From contig JAFFJZ010000001.1 of NCBI GenBank assembly GCA_018340375.1, forward strand, positions 39,238,001 to 39,302,000: a stretch of DNA of 64,000 nt. The letters are read 5' to 3'. Shown here in pieces: positions 23,467-35,415 of the stretch (positions are counted from its first letter, which is position 1; every line of letters begins with the position of its first letter). The position numbers were made by a program, and so were the translations under genes. The notes under the pieces were generated by a model that was not told where the DNA came from, did no database searches, and worked only from the letters and a program-made list of their open reading frames with translations. The stretch comes from Gonatopus flavifemur. Lineage: Eukaryota > Arthropoda > Insecta > Hymenoptera > Dryinidae.

Positions 23467-26400
23467 GCGCTCAACGTCCGATGTCGCGGAAGTCGCTCGT
23501 TCTAATTTGAAATCATCAAGAAAAAAGATGGAGGGCCTTAATTCGAGTATCGAAGGGCCTGTATATGGTCCTGGTATCACTGAATAGAGGTAAAAAACAG
23601 CAAGCTATTATTCTAGAAATTTTATGTTAATAAATAGTTTTGGAACTTGAAACGCGATTTTTTCGGAATCATGTTTTCAAAATCGGCAGGCAGTAGATCT
23701 CAAACAGTTTTCAACCGATCAACTTGAAATTCAAACCGTCGCTTCTTAGATACATTATATAGTGAAGTACCTGCGATTTTTATGAGTGATCGACAATTAC
23801 GATTTTTATAATCAAATTAGAGTCGATTGTTTGGGTAAAAAATACAAAACTTTTTTCAAAACAGTGCCAAATCGTCAAAAATCGATATTTTTTTATATAC
23901 GTACGTACTCTACTAGCAAAACTGATGGAGATAATGGAACATTCTCTTGTATTCCTTGAGATTAAGATGGATGACACTTCTACTGCCTGCCGCAAAGGCC
24001 TGAAGAAAAGGATGACTCGGATCGTAGTGCCGGCAGCTGCCACTTTTTTTCTAAATGAAAACTTCAAAAACCTTTTGCGTACTTGAATGTATAATTAATA
24101 AATACCCGGAAGGATTTTTCGATTACTTTTTTAGTTAAATTGAAAAAAATTCCCAAGTATACACGTTTTTCTCAGATTTCAAACAGATGTTGTCCCTTAA
24201 ATATATGATCAAGTTTGAATTTACATATCCAACATCCGTATAATCTTGAAATTATTCTAAAAAGCAATCTCTCCAGTGATTTGTTACGGAAGAATGTTCA
24301 TTATTGTACACAATGCAGATGAAATACAACAAAACAGATTCAGAGTTCGATCACCAGTCCTTAATTCAGAGGGTGTATAATCAAAACGCTTCGTCTATTC
24401 GATCTCCCACAGAAGTATCGATTTCTCTGTCCTCAACAATATCACATACTCCACTGCATTTGAAAAATATTTATTCATTAGAAATGATAAATTATAAAAA
24501 TCCTAATAGTTCTCTCATGACAAACGGAATTCTTTCATCATTCTCATTGAATACTCGAATATTTCTCAAAAAGAAAGCATCGAAGAGCTTCCTGGTGAAA
24601 CCCTACTTTTAATTCAATCCAAGAGCGAACACCACACCACCACTTACACCAAACTTTGAACACCGTATAATCGAGTAGTGAAATTCATTGAAGCGTGGGT
24701 ATAGCAGAATGAAGTGGAGAGAAAGAAATGAAGAGAAAACTACACCTTGCAAAGTAACATTCATTAGGTATGATAGGGAAGATTATAACATGAAAGGTGG
24801 TATGCGTAAAAGCTGTCGGTGTAAGATAGTGCAACACGGTTTGATGTCAGCTCACGATACCACCGAGCGCGATGTATTTCACTCGCGTGGCAATCTACCG
24901 ATGACGACAAGATGGTATGAGGGAGACGAAAGGGAAGAGTGAATGTGAATGAAGGTTACATCAACCGTACCGTAGGGCTGCGAAAAGGAAGTGAGATGTG
25001 CGAATATGCTTATTATATCTCAATATTTCAACCGAAAACATCATTTTGAGGATATTGATATTAAATTTGCAATCATTCATCTCCTCTCGTTTTGCGATTT
25101 GGAATTCCAGAATCACTTTAATGCAGTGGATTCTTCAATTTTCCATCAAACTCAAAAAATGATTGTGGCAATTTTAGTTCCATTTTTTTTTATTCATGAA
25201 AATAGAAAATAATACTATATTCTCAATCATATTGTTCTAAATAGAACCATGCAGCAGCATCAATCTCAACAGGACGTTTTATTTTCTATTAAAATAAGTT
25301 ATATAAGAATTATATGAAAGCAACTGGCATGGAATAAAGTTTTTATACATTTCATACATACTTTATATGAAAATTATGCATCCAGAGGAGGAGAAGTTCT
25401 GAATGAATTCCGATGATATCAATTCATCTGAATTCATATTATATTACTGTACGTCATTATAGGTACAGGATTTGATATTGAATTTAACAAATCCCCTTTT
25501 CATTTCTCTACCTCGCTACATCACGTGGAACGTTAATCTTCACCTGTGATGATTTTCCGCAGTTTGTTTTAGTGGATCAAACGTATATGTAATCAGATAT
25601 ATCCCGAGGCTGGAGATGAATCTATATTTGGGCCTGCTCACACGATTCATCAACATTTTCAGAGACAACATGGCAATTTTTATTGTAATTCCCAATATAT
25701 TCCACGACTCATAGAATTTTATGCGAAACTAATTCACCTTGACCTACAAATTTCGAATATAATATGTTTCTCTTGTGGGAGAAGGTTTTGATTTTTCTGA
25801 TGAAAATATATTTGGAACTTGGATTCCAGAAAATTAAAGTGCAGAAAAAAGAATGAACTGTAACTGGAGAATCACAAAGTGAATTAGAAGAGCATTGTTC
25901 ACGGTCGAATAAGAGCAATTCACGAACTTCACGTTGACATTGTGATTGAAACTCTTGGAGATAGTCGAGAAAGGGTGATCAGTTGTTCCAACCAGTTCAC
26001 ATCTGTTGTATAATTGTACGGAGAGAGACATTCATAGTCAAGGAGAGTACTCAATGTGGTATCCGTAGGAGTTATGAGTCTTTGGAGGTTGATAATTTCG
26101 TCGGTTAACATATAAAGCTTAGATGACGAAGGATCTATCAGGTATAGTAAATAGGTGTATAGGTCTGGCCGTCTTGACATTCTTGGCGTAGCCGGTATGA
26201 GTGAAATTGCTTTGGAAATTTACGACCCAACTGGGGCTCGATCGTTTCGCTCGTCTGGTTGCAACACACACGTATATGCTGCGCACTTGTGACCTCTGTT
26301 GAGACTACGCTTTGGCAATGGGCTCGATAGATCACATACGTGATGCATTGCGATCGTAAAATGGATTCATATGTGACTTCGGTCGTTCTTGTTAGGACAA

Positions 26401-28773
26401 AAAAGATGTGAAGGAAAAAAACTTGTAAACGTCTTCTTCGAAATTTGCAGTATATTTCCAAGTGTAGGGACTCGTTTTTTTTGTGTTCTGTCAACAAAGA
26501 GGTTGGTTGTTCCGTAAAACAAGTGACAGATTTGATACTCCTTTGTCACACAAGTTATATTTTGTTTTAGACAGGGAGATGGAAGGAATCGGAATGACAA
26601 CCCATATTCTATATTCATGTATGTATTCTGTTTTGGTGCTCATACATTCGTATAAGTATCAGACTAGTAGTACTATACATTCATATGCATAATGTATTAT
26701 GTGAATGAACTCCTATGTTTCGTCTGTAAAGAGTTCAGATATTTGAAAGGAAATATAAGTTGTGTTTCCTAGCTATCGAATTGTGAAGACTTCCCGCGAA
26801 TAGTCAGTCGTCATGCCATTTCCTCCCAGCATTCCAAAAAATATTCTGCTCGAAGCATATGTATTCAAGTATGCATAGAGTTTGTCGTGGAATAGTGCAC
26901 GGAAAAAACGAGCCATGGTTACGTGCGTGAATTGATCGTCAATTGCAATAGGATATTCTACGATGATCTTCATACGAATAGGAAGAAAAAACATCATTAC
27001 TTTGGTTGCCGACTCTCATGCTGTTATTCTATATGGTTCCGCATTCAGGATTTGGAATATTTTTCTTTTCAATCCAAGAATTTTATTGATGTATTGAATA
27101 TGCATGATAAAAAGATTGTGAAATGAGAAGTTTGTTGGATATCTAAAAAATCCAGAGTGATGTAATTCCTGGGTGAACACATTATGTACTTCGTAATTCA
27201 ATAACCATGAATACAAATTCGCAATTCTCGATAAGCAACTTTTGTTAAAAGGTTGTACTTAGTCAGGATGTTTAAAAAATCTATCTGTTTCGAGTATCTG
27301 AAACTTTGAACGCGTTTTTATAAAAACTGCCCGAGCAGAAAAATTGTATGGCCAGCCTCATGTTCATTATGAGCCCGATCGGGCAGTGATAGGGCTCGCC
27401 TTATTTTGATCTGGTCCTGATGAGGCCTAGGGTTGACTAGATTTGGCCCTGCTAGATTTGTAATTTGGCATGGTAATCTGGCATCATAGTTCATTACATC
27501 GGGCTCTGATACAACGGTGCGTTACATTCCATATCAGGGCCTGATTCGAGATAAGCCTCTCCAGATCTGATCCTGATCGAACGATTGCTCCTGATGAAGA
27601 TTTCTCGAAAACGGCTCAATCGATCAGTCCCACATTTTCACATAAGCTTTATAAATATATATGCCAGTAATCGATCAAAGCTGTTTCGAAAAATCGAAAT
27701 TCATTTTCGCCATTTCGTCAAAAATTACCGCAAGCTGTCTGTTTTTAGAGGAACTCCCGAAGATAGGCTATACCAGCTTGGAAAATCATTATTTTTCAAG
27801 ATGAAAAATGCAAGCATAAAATTGAAAGTTACCACAATACGTAGATAACTGTGTGCATTATTAAATTAAAATATCTATCCAGAAGAAATTCATGAAAAAT
27901 CGCTTTTTCTTTGCTCCTCTGACTGCTTACAACTCCTGAATGGAATATTCTCAAGTTACAGATTATAAGTAGCATACGAGCATACTATACATGCTTGATG
28001 GATTTCGTTGTAACACATTTGATGTAATAATAATAGTCGTAGGAGTGTTAAATTTTGAAAAACCAGAAGGTCGTGGGGGAAATATTTGAGTCAACAAGGG
28101 TTCTCGGTATGCTAATCAATATGTATTCATTATAAATATTTTGAATTCAAAATAAACAACTCAATCTTCAGAAAGAACTCATGCTGAGTTCTGCGGGTAT
28201 TCAATACGTTTTCATTTCGAATTCTTATTGAATCCATTATTGGTCGCATAACGGGAACTATTCGAGAGGTCTTTGGGAAGTATTTATGAATTAAAATTGA
28301 TCATTTGTGCTGGCTGTGAAGGTACACCACATGAATTCAACTTGTGGTTCAAGCAAATTAAGACTCGCTCAAGTTGAAATGACCACCACAAGATGAAATT
28401 AACGGATTTTCCAGTTGATGAAATTCCTGCGAGACTTCTTGGAATCGATGAACTCGTAAAGTTTTTATTAATAAAATGAATTTTCCCGACTTATGCACTC
28501 GTTTGTATGAATTACACGTATGAATGCACAACGTACGACCGTTATAAAATGAAAGAGCACATGATTCAAACAGGGAAAGATATCGTAGTAAGATGATACT
28601 ATGCATGAAACTCTAAGACTGCTCGGTATAAAACTACGAACAAAAAGTTGGTGTTTATACGCAGTGATGTGCGTTACACACATGTTTTTCCTGCAACGAA
28701 ATTGCATGTATCATACTTCGAAAAGCTGTGATGAGAAATCGATTGATGCGAGAATAAAATAATAAGAAAAAGT
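23467..28773. other. Unassigned DNA with a GC-richer patch
   Basis: No gene recognised and no clear MITE in most of the stretch. Bases 27330-27600 are unusually GC-rich and contain gagcccgatcgggc and several gggcctga-like motifs. Its left side (cccgagcagaaaaatt) resembles the CCCGAC MITE terminus, but no right end was found, so it may be a decayed element. All frames here are short and unsupported. Confidence 0.45.
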
Positions 28774-28775
28774 TA

Positions 28776-29007
28776 CACTGTTAAAAATTTCTGGACAAAA
28801 CTTCAAATACACGTAACGAAAGAATTGAGTTACATGTGTATGGAATTTCAGTTACGAAAATATACATAAATCCGTAATAAAATGTAGTAAAAATTTGAAA
28901 ATTCAATCACGTGTAAATGAATTCTCAATTCAAATACCAAGAATTGGAAATTTCAGTTACGGATGTAATTGGAAAAGTTATGAAATTTCAAAACATTTTT
29001 AACAGTG
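28776..29007. mobile_element. MITE with CACTGTTAAAAAT ends, TA duplication
   Basis: A 232-bp palindromic element with 13-bp perfect terminal repeats (cactgttaaaaat), flanked by TA at 28774-28775 and 29008-29009. The interior has repeated attacg/aattc blocks in inverted arrangement. The element at 49133-49599 belongs to the same family: its left part matches the reverse complement of this element's right part. Non-coding. Confidence 0.88.
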
Positions 29008-29180
29008 TATGTATTAAAAAATCCTATCACAACATTCCCTCACAGGGCATGTAATCCATGAATAGTGGTATTCAATGCCGCCTATATTGGATTTTCAGTC
29101 CTCGAAAGAAACCTGAATTTTTATGAAGCTATATCATAATGTTATTGCAGAAAGGATATTATTTTCAAAATATATCTTGA

Positions 29181-29614
29181 AATCACATAAAATATTCCCA
29201 TGTGAAATTTTATATAGGAATTCCGTACAGTACACAGTATACAGATTTGATTAAGTACATCATATATTAATTACATAATGGGAGAATCAAATTTCTGGGA
29301 ACACTGGAATATTCCATTGAATCATGATCGTTCAATTCAATGTAATTCAATGGAACCAATATTCAATATTCTACGAGATGTATTGTCAAATGTTTATTCA
29401 AATCAAGTAATTATTTTATTGCGAGTATTTGATGAAACATTTTTCTGTTCCCGAGGAATTTCCCCCTCAGTGGACGTGTATCGAATATTCGATAGATCTT
29501 TGATATACTCGACATATATATACAATCCATGTACACTGTATAAAATCAAATCTGTACACAGTGTACTATGTGGAATTTCTATATAACTTCTTCACGTGGA
29601 ATGGCTTTGTGATT
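29181..29614. mobile_element. Palindromic repeat of about 430 bp
   Basis: The left arm (29181-29262) and the right arm (about 29520-29614) are imperfect inverted copies. The left contains aatcacataa and tacagatttgatta, and the right in reverse complement contains aatcacaaag and tacagatttgatttt. The inner part spans the small frame at 29278-29586, which is therefore not a gene. No target duplication is certain. Boundaries are approximate. Confidence 0.55.
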
Positions 29615-29732
29615 GATTCAAATTCTGTTAGCAAACTCAAGTTCGACATTTTGATTCAACTCACAATACCTTCTAACAATTTATTGTCGTAGTTCATTTT
29701 CTGATAGGAATCATTCCAGCTCTCGCTCTGAC

Positions 29733-29937
29733 TAGGGTTACCATACGTCCGGGAAACCCCGGACATGTACTCTTTATAATACGGTTTTTTTTATATTAGA
29801 ATGTAGATCTAATTCCTTCTCTGAAAAGAGAACAAAAAGAGTACTGAGAGTACAAGTCGAAAACCCTGGCGGATGTTCCCGCATTCTTGAAAAGAGTACA
29901 TGTCCGGGTTTTTCCCCGGACACATATGGTAACCCTA
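29733..29937. mobile_element. hAT-type MITE with perfect 8-bp duplication
   Basis: A 205-bp element whose ends read tagggttaccata followed by a gtccggg-containing block. It is bordered by exact copies of gctctgac (29725-29732 and 29938-29945). An 8-bp duplication is diagnostic of hAT-like integration. Similar agggttaccata-gtccgg repeats are widespread in animals (from memory). It contains no transposase. Confidence 0.87.
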
Positions 29938-30228
29938 GCTCTGACACAATGTCGACGCAAGCGTGACGTTCTAGGCAGCCCTGAGAATCGTTTTTGGAAT
30001 CGAGAAAACGAACGGTTTCTACACGGAGAAAAGTTTATATTAGAGATTATTATATTTTTATGGTGCTCGTGGGATGTATTCTATTATGAGGCTCAGAATC
30101 ATATTTATTCCCCATTAAAACATATTTATTGTCGTCCTTACGAGACAGTATGATAAGAGCTCGCATACTTATGGTACTCAACCACATAATCAAATATATC
30201 CCGCAAGTACAATATAAATATGGTAATC

Positions 30229-30498
30229 TCCCGAATCGAGAAATTTGAACGGTTTTTGTCCTCGTATTGCGTTTTTAGACTGATTTTGTTCTGATTGTGG
30301 AATGAGACGGATACAAACAGTATTCTTTCATGATTTCAGTCTTAATTTCTCCTCCAACGAATGGAGGTGATTGAGGAGAAATCCAGACTGAAATCATGAA
30401 AGATTACTGTTTGTATCCGTTTCACACAACAATCAGGACAAAATCAGTATAAAAACGAAATATGAGAACAAAAACCGTTCAAATTTTTCGACTCGGGA
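30229..30498. mobile_element. Palindromic MITE with TCCCGAGTCGA ends
   Basis: A 270-bp near-palindrome. The left arm starts tcccgaatcgagaaatttga and the right arm in reverse complement starts tcccgagtcgaaaaatttga. Both continue through gaacggttttt, ctgattttgt and acggatacaaacagta to a centre near 30362. A relative lies at 36281-36458. No clear target duplication is seen. Non-coding. Confidence 0.78.
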
Positions 30499-30572
30499 CT
30501 GTAATATAAATTTGGACTATGTACAAGAGTTGTTAAGATGTTTTTATCATCATATAATTCGATATACACAGA

Positions 30573-30690
30573 GAAAAAAAATAGATCAATATCTATTCGC
30601 CCTCTATCTAAAAAATATTTACTTGTCTCAATGAAATATTTATTCTAATCGAATCACTTCATTCGAGATAAATAAACAGGTTGAGAACTC
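30573..30690. repeat. Diverged fragment of the 35171/39770 MITE family
   Basis: Contains cacagagaaaaaaa and, further in, ctctatctaaaaaatattta, caatgaaatattta and aatcgaatcac. These follow the same order as the MITEs at 35171 and 39770 but with many changes. One end only is recognisable. Confidence is low because the motifs are AT-rich. Confidence 0.35.
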
Positions 30691-31141
30691 AATGATAGAT
30701 TTCATCCATTCAAATCAGTTCTGTGCCACCACCATTTTGAAGTGGGACTTTCATTGTCTTTCACCCCGAGACATTGTTGGTAGGTCATTGGGTAAGCTGG
30801 GATGTCCCAGGAATCCGATCAGAACTTGTAAGGTGACCTCGATTGATGGTTATTTGGATCAAATTTTTATGTACAGCTAATATTTGCAATAAATACAATT
30901 CATAATGGGATTATTGGAATGAGTACTCGTATGTACCGTGATATTGTCGTAATCAAGTCAAATATCAATAACTCATTTGAATTAGAATATTTAAAATCAG
31001 TAGGACAGTGAGAAAGTCCTAAACTTCAATTGAAAGTGAGGAGAGCGTCTTAATATGCGTTCCAAATAATGTTTTCAAAGTTCTGTACTTCGGATCATTT
31101 GTTTCACGTCCCAAGTAAGTTTGGGAATTAATTTTGTGAAC
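30691..31141. other. Unassigned spacer
   Basis: No gene or repeat recognised. A 62-codon frame at 30692-30880 has no domain and no splice or promoter support. Confidence 0.45.
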
Positions 31142-31376
31142 TTGTTCTACTCTACTAATGAGAGTAAATCAAGGTGAGACGACGCACTTTAACGCTCCTC
31201 TACAGCATAAAATAATACATAAAGTCTCATTCACTGAAGAAAGATCTAAGAATTGTAATGGAATGTTCATATTCGTCTTGAGTGAGAGTGATTTGAAGTA
31301 TTAATTTAGGCTGCAGAGGACCAAGAAAGTGCGTCACCTCACCCCGATTTATCCTACTCATGGAGTCAGATAACCA
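31142..31376. mobile_element. Inverted-repeat MITE containing GTGACGCACTTT
   Basis: The left arm (ctactaatgagagtaaatca, then ggtgagacgacgcacttt) is matched in reverse complement by the right arm (ggataaatcggggtgaggtg, then acgcacttt). Similarity extends inward past cctctrcagc. Length is about 235 bp with approximate ends. No target duplication could be fixed. It sits immediately beside two more MITEs. Confidence 0.65.
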
Positions 31377-31418
31377 AAACAATAAACCGCTTGATAGAGT
31401 CTTGGGAAGCACCCTGTA

Positions 31419-32080
31419 ACAGAACTATGGGAAAGAAAATCTTGGACAAAATGGCTGGCGTTTGAATATGTTGTAGTTCTAGATATACTGCATGAAATAT
31501 GTAATTGGCAAAATCATTTCCTCCCCAAGAGAACACAAACCTCCTAGGTTCAATTTACGCCCGTTGGACGTGAATTCACGTTCATGGACCGTTCAAGGGA
31601 GCTTCAAATGTCCGGACGTTGAATAGGCCTCTATTGAACGTTGCTTGAACCTTCATGTCTCCACTGAAAAAACGTTTGTTTCGGCGTAACAAAATTTCGG
31701 TTGGAATTAACGCAAAGAAACTTTTTGATTGGCTGAGATGAAATTTATTTAGGATGAACAAGATTTATTTGTGTGTATGAAAGCCTCAATTATTGTGAAC
31801 CAATTTTTGTTCACCCCGAATAAATTTTATTTCAGCCAACCAAAAAGTTTCTTTGCGTTCATTTCAACCAAAATTTTGTTTGGCTGGAACAAACTGCGTT
31901 TTCAGTGTCGATAATAATCATCTTCTTAATGAAACAGAATCTCTTCTTTCAGAATCTGGGGTGGCTAAACTACGCACAGGAAACGGTTTTGCCCTCGATA
32001 TATTTTATTCAGGATATCTGGAACTACAAAATATCCAAACCCCAGCGAGTTTAGCCGATACTTTTTCCCCATAGTTCTGG
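31419..32080. mobile_element. MITE with CAGAACTATGGG ends, TA duplication, interrupted
   Basis: The left arm begins acagaactatgggaaa after TA (31417-31418). The right arm in reverse complement begins ccagaactatggggaa and is followed by TA (32081-32082). The arms match over roughly 115 bases, including tttgtagttc and agatat blocks. The middle is interrupted by another MITE at 31662-31907. Without that insertion it would be about 415 bp. Frames crossing it (31853-32074 and 31965-32267) are transposon DNA. Confidence 0.8.
31662..31907. mobile_element. Nested CACTGAAAA MITE with TC duplication
   Basis: A 246-bp palindrome inside the element at 31419-32080. The ends read cactgaaaaaacg and, in reverse complement, cactgaaaacgc. 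The arms share caaaattt-ggttg, then aacgcaaagaaacttttt, then ggctga. It is flanked by TC on both sides, so the target duplication is 2 bp and not TA. CACTG ends with a 2-bp duplication suggest a CACTA-like (CMC) transposase (inference). Confidence 0.8.
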
Positions 32081-32097
32081 TACGGAGTCCTTTAGTA

Positions 32098-32246
32098 TGA
32101 AGGGGGAAGGTTTTCTCCGACGACAGATTGAAATATTTGCATTCTGGGTCATTATGATCTTCATAGAATGTTGTTTCCATTACAGAAATTTGGTAACAAA
32201 AAGTACAATGCATCAATCTATCGTCGGAGAAAACCTTCACCCTTTT
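32098..32246. mobile_element. Short MITE with long terminal repeats, TA duplication
   Basis: About 149 bp. The termini share aaggttttctccgacga followed by agattga, with few mismatches over about 30 bases. TA lies outside both ends (32096-32097 and 32247-32248). Non-coding. It is the fourth element within 1.1 kb. Confidence 0.72.
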
Positions 32247-35170
32247 TATGAGTTTATTTTGAATCACACGATGTTTATTATGCTGAGTATTTACTACACG
32301 TGAAACTCCGTCTGATCCGGGTTACCCTTTGACTATATAAGTATGGACTGCTAGTTGCCAACTGTAGATGTGTCCACAACATCTAACAACGCCCCCATTG
32401 ACCATTAACTACAGAAGTAAATGAATAATATGGCAGCAGGGAAAATCAAGATATTATCTTGAATACCAAACATGCTTTTTTTAAACGATTTCCTTATTTT
32501 ATTATAGCATTGTATAATAAAAGAAAATTGAGGAGGAGAATCTGCATACCAAAATGTTCATATACCTGAATCCAAACCTTCAATATGTTTAATATGATTA
32601 TACCATTTTTTTATATTGTCAAAAAAGCAACAAAGTCAACTAATTAATATAATAACATGAATTTTATGTCATGCAAAACATGAATATAATAAAGTGAATC
32701 AATAATCATAAACATCATCGCACACTGGTCCCTCCAAAATATAAGGAAGACACAAAAGTCACAGAAGTGAAAACCCTGGAATAACTATACTCCAAAATTA
32801 CTGCTTTTTACCATTGTTAATTGTTTCACTTCGAACATTTTGATAATTAATCACTTTGAACATAATTTTCAAATTGATTGAGATTTAATCAAAAATTTAT
32901 ATTAAATATGGATATATTATTCAAATTTGGATAATTAATCACCTCGAAAATATTTGAAAATTTATTGAGATCTAATCAAAAATTTATATTTACATTTCAT
33001 ACAAATACGTAATTCAGTTCTTGAATTGCCGCGTTTTTTCTTCATGGGTGGAGCGTAAATATCGAATTATCTCGTTAAATGTTGTGGACACATTTCATCC
33101 TATTTTCGGAGGAGGGGGGTAGCCACTGGCAGTCAATACTTATAAGTCAAAGGAGTTACCTGACAATGATAATAAGCGGCCCCTTTCGAGACAGGTTTTC
33201 TGAAGGGATGAATATTCATTGGATAGAAGGAAAATAAATATTCATTCAACGCAAAATGAGTTTGTTTTCCGCTGTAGTTTTTATATTTATTATATTCTTC
33301 ATGTATATGAACAAAATGAAAGGTCATGAATTGCTACTGTTGATCAGGACAGTGAAATATGAGGTCGAAGGGGAAGTTCTGTCCTTGACCATGTGCATTG
33401 TTATGCGTTGTTAAGCCTCACCAAGAATTCTGTTCCGAGTGAAGTCCTTTTGAACAGTTTGGCTATTATATAATTGATGCCTTACGCACATTATTTCGTG
33501 ATCAGATAAAGTCTGGGGAAAAATTTTTGTGTTTTCTTTAGAAACAAACGACAGAACTCACTTAAGATAAGCTTGGCAACCCCTTATAGCATTCTGAGTG
33601 AAATTTTCTGGAATATTTCTGAGAAACAGTGTTGTTTTACTAATTCAGGCTGACAAAACGGATCATATTGAATCCAAAATATTTTCTGAACTTGAACAAA
33701 AAATTTAATATATTTCAGCATCTACAGTACCAGCCAACGCATGTAAGACAACATTAATTTTTGTTACACTAAAAAAAAAGCAAGAAAACTGTGAGCTTTC
33801 TGGTCCATAAAAAGCACGGATCATAAACAGTGAATCAGTGTCATAAGCTAACATCACGTTCGCAATGAAAGGATGCTGTGCGAACATAAATTGTCATTTC
33901 GAGTGACGAAGTTAGTGCCTATCAATGAAATGACGACTCCAACTCTTAATGCGAGAGATAAAACTAAAACAACAATCGAATCATCTAAAAGTGTGATTAG
34001 ATTTTGTATATACCAGCTTCCCCGTATTCAGGAATGTTCAACGATAATTTATCCACATAGTACTACCCGGAATGAAATTTGATCTCCATTTTGACCCTGT
34101 TGATGAGCTTCCACATTTGTTGTTCCGCAGCTATTGTTTATTTATTTCACATCTTATAAACTAGGGTGAACTTCTTCGATACTATCTACCCACCTACCAA
34201 GTGGGTAGGTTTACCTATTACTTAAGCCACCTGCACGCCTTTTGGAAATTTGAATCCTCTCAATTCTAATAGGGTGAGGGTGAAATTACAATTTCATTGA
34301 ATCATTTCCAAAAAGAATAGTTAGAATCTTGACACTGCAATGCGACAGGTTTTTAGTAGTCTCATGTGGGATCTAGGAGGGTTCAAGACGGTTTTGAAAT
34401 TTTCTACTTTGAAATGTAAAGCATGGTTCAGTAACCGCCCGTTCAAGACTGCAAACAAGTTCTTGATTGACATCAAATATAAATCCAGTAAACATGAAGC
34501 TCTTCCAAGGGTCAAATATGAAGGTGATAAGAAGAGTCAAAATTTCGCTTGAAGCAAGTTTCAAGTCAAGAATATCTATAGAAAAAATTCTACGATATGT
34601 TGTAGAATCTTACTGAATATTGAAAACCTGTCGTAAAATTCACTTGAATCCAGTTCAATTCTATTCATAATGAGGATATTTGTTATAAAATTATTCTAAA
34701 ATCATTGCGATCGTAGAATTATTCGAATAGAATCAAATGGATGTGTATTTTATGGAATCAAATTCCCTTCACCCAAGAGAAATATTGATTTTCGATTGAG
34801 GAATCTGATTTTTCATCATATCCTAGCTTGAAACCCATCAGCACGGAACAAGGATCGATGAGTTCCCTTCGACCTTATCATCAGGTTAAGAAAACTAAAA
34901 TCTACTCGACTCTCTCATTTTCTCATTTGTGTACTTGTCAAGCTGATATCCCTCAATCCAGAAAAAAGAAGTCCAAGTAGCTTTTTCACATCTCAACCTT
35001 TCCAACACTCGCTCTGTGCTCACACACACACAGATTACACGTAACAGAGGTTAATTTGAGAACGGTAATTGCGTATTCTTGTAACACAGATGATTTTCAA
35101 TTGAATCAAATGTCCATCAACGATCAATCGCGAAAGTTATACCATTTTCTGCTTACGAGATGCGTTATAG
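32247..35170. other. Unassigned DNA with one tandem duplication
   Basis: No gene recognised. It includes a two-unit direct repeat (32842-32997, listed separately) and a small hairpin at 34186-34208 (ctacccac paired with gtgggtag). Frames at 33705-34082 and 34321-34564 overlap on both strands and have no domains. Confidence 0.45.
32842..32997 (+). repeat. Two-unit tandem repeat, 88-bp period
   Basis: gataattaatcac recurs at 32842 and 32930, and both copies are followed by an aaaat-gattgagat or ttattgagat block and then taatcaaaaatttatatt. The units differ at several bases, so the duplication is not recent. No function is evident. Confidence 0.7.
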
Positions 35171-35415
35171 CACTGAAAAAAAAAATTTCTTCCGGACAAA
35201 TAAATGGTTTATTTGTCCTCTCTCCATAAAATATTTCTGAGGATCAATGAATTATTCAATCGAATCAAATAATGGAATAGTTGCCTCAAATAAATTGGTC
35301 TTCTAAATAAATAATTTATTCGCCACAAGTCATCAGTTTTTGCATCTAATCGAATATTTAATTTCTACAAATAAATATTTTATGGAGAGAGGACAAACAA
35401 ATATTTTTTCCAGTG
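35171..35415 (+). mobile_element. CACTG MITE, copy 1 of a pair
   Basis: A 245-bp element with ends cactgaaaaaa and, in reverse complement, cactggaaaaaat. The inner inverted pair is tttgtcctctctccataaaa. It is nearly identical along its length to 39770-40014 in the same orientation. The flanks are AG and AA, one mismatch from a 2-bp duplication. Non-coding. Confidence 0.82.

Noticed and set aside
34186..34208. 8-bp hairpin ctacccac/gtgggtag
   Set aside because: Too short to call a terminator, regulatory RNA or transposon end in eukaryotic DNA.
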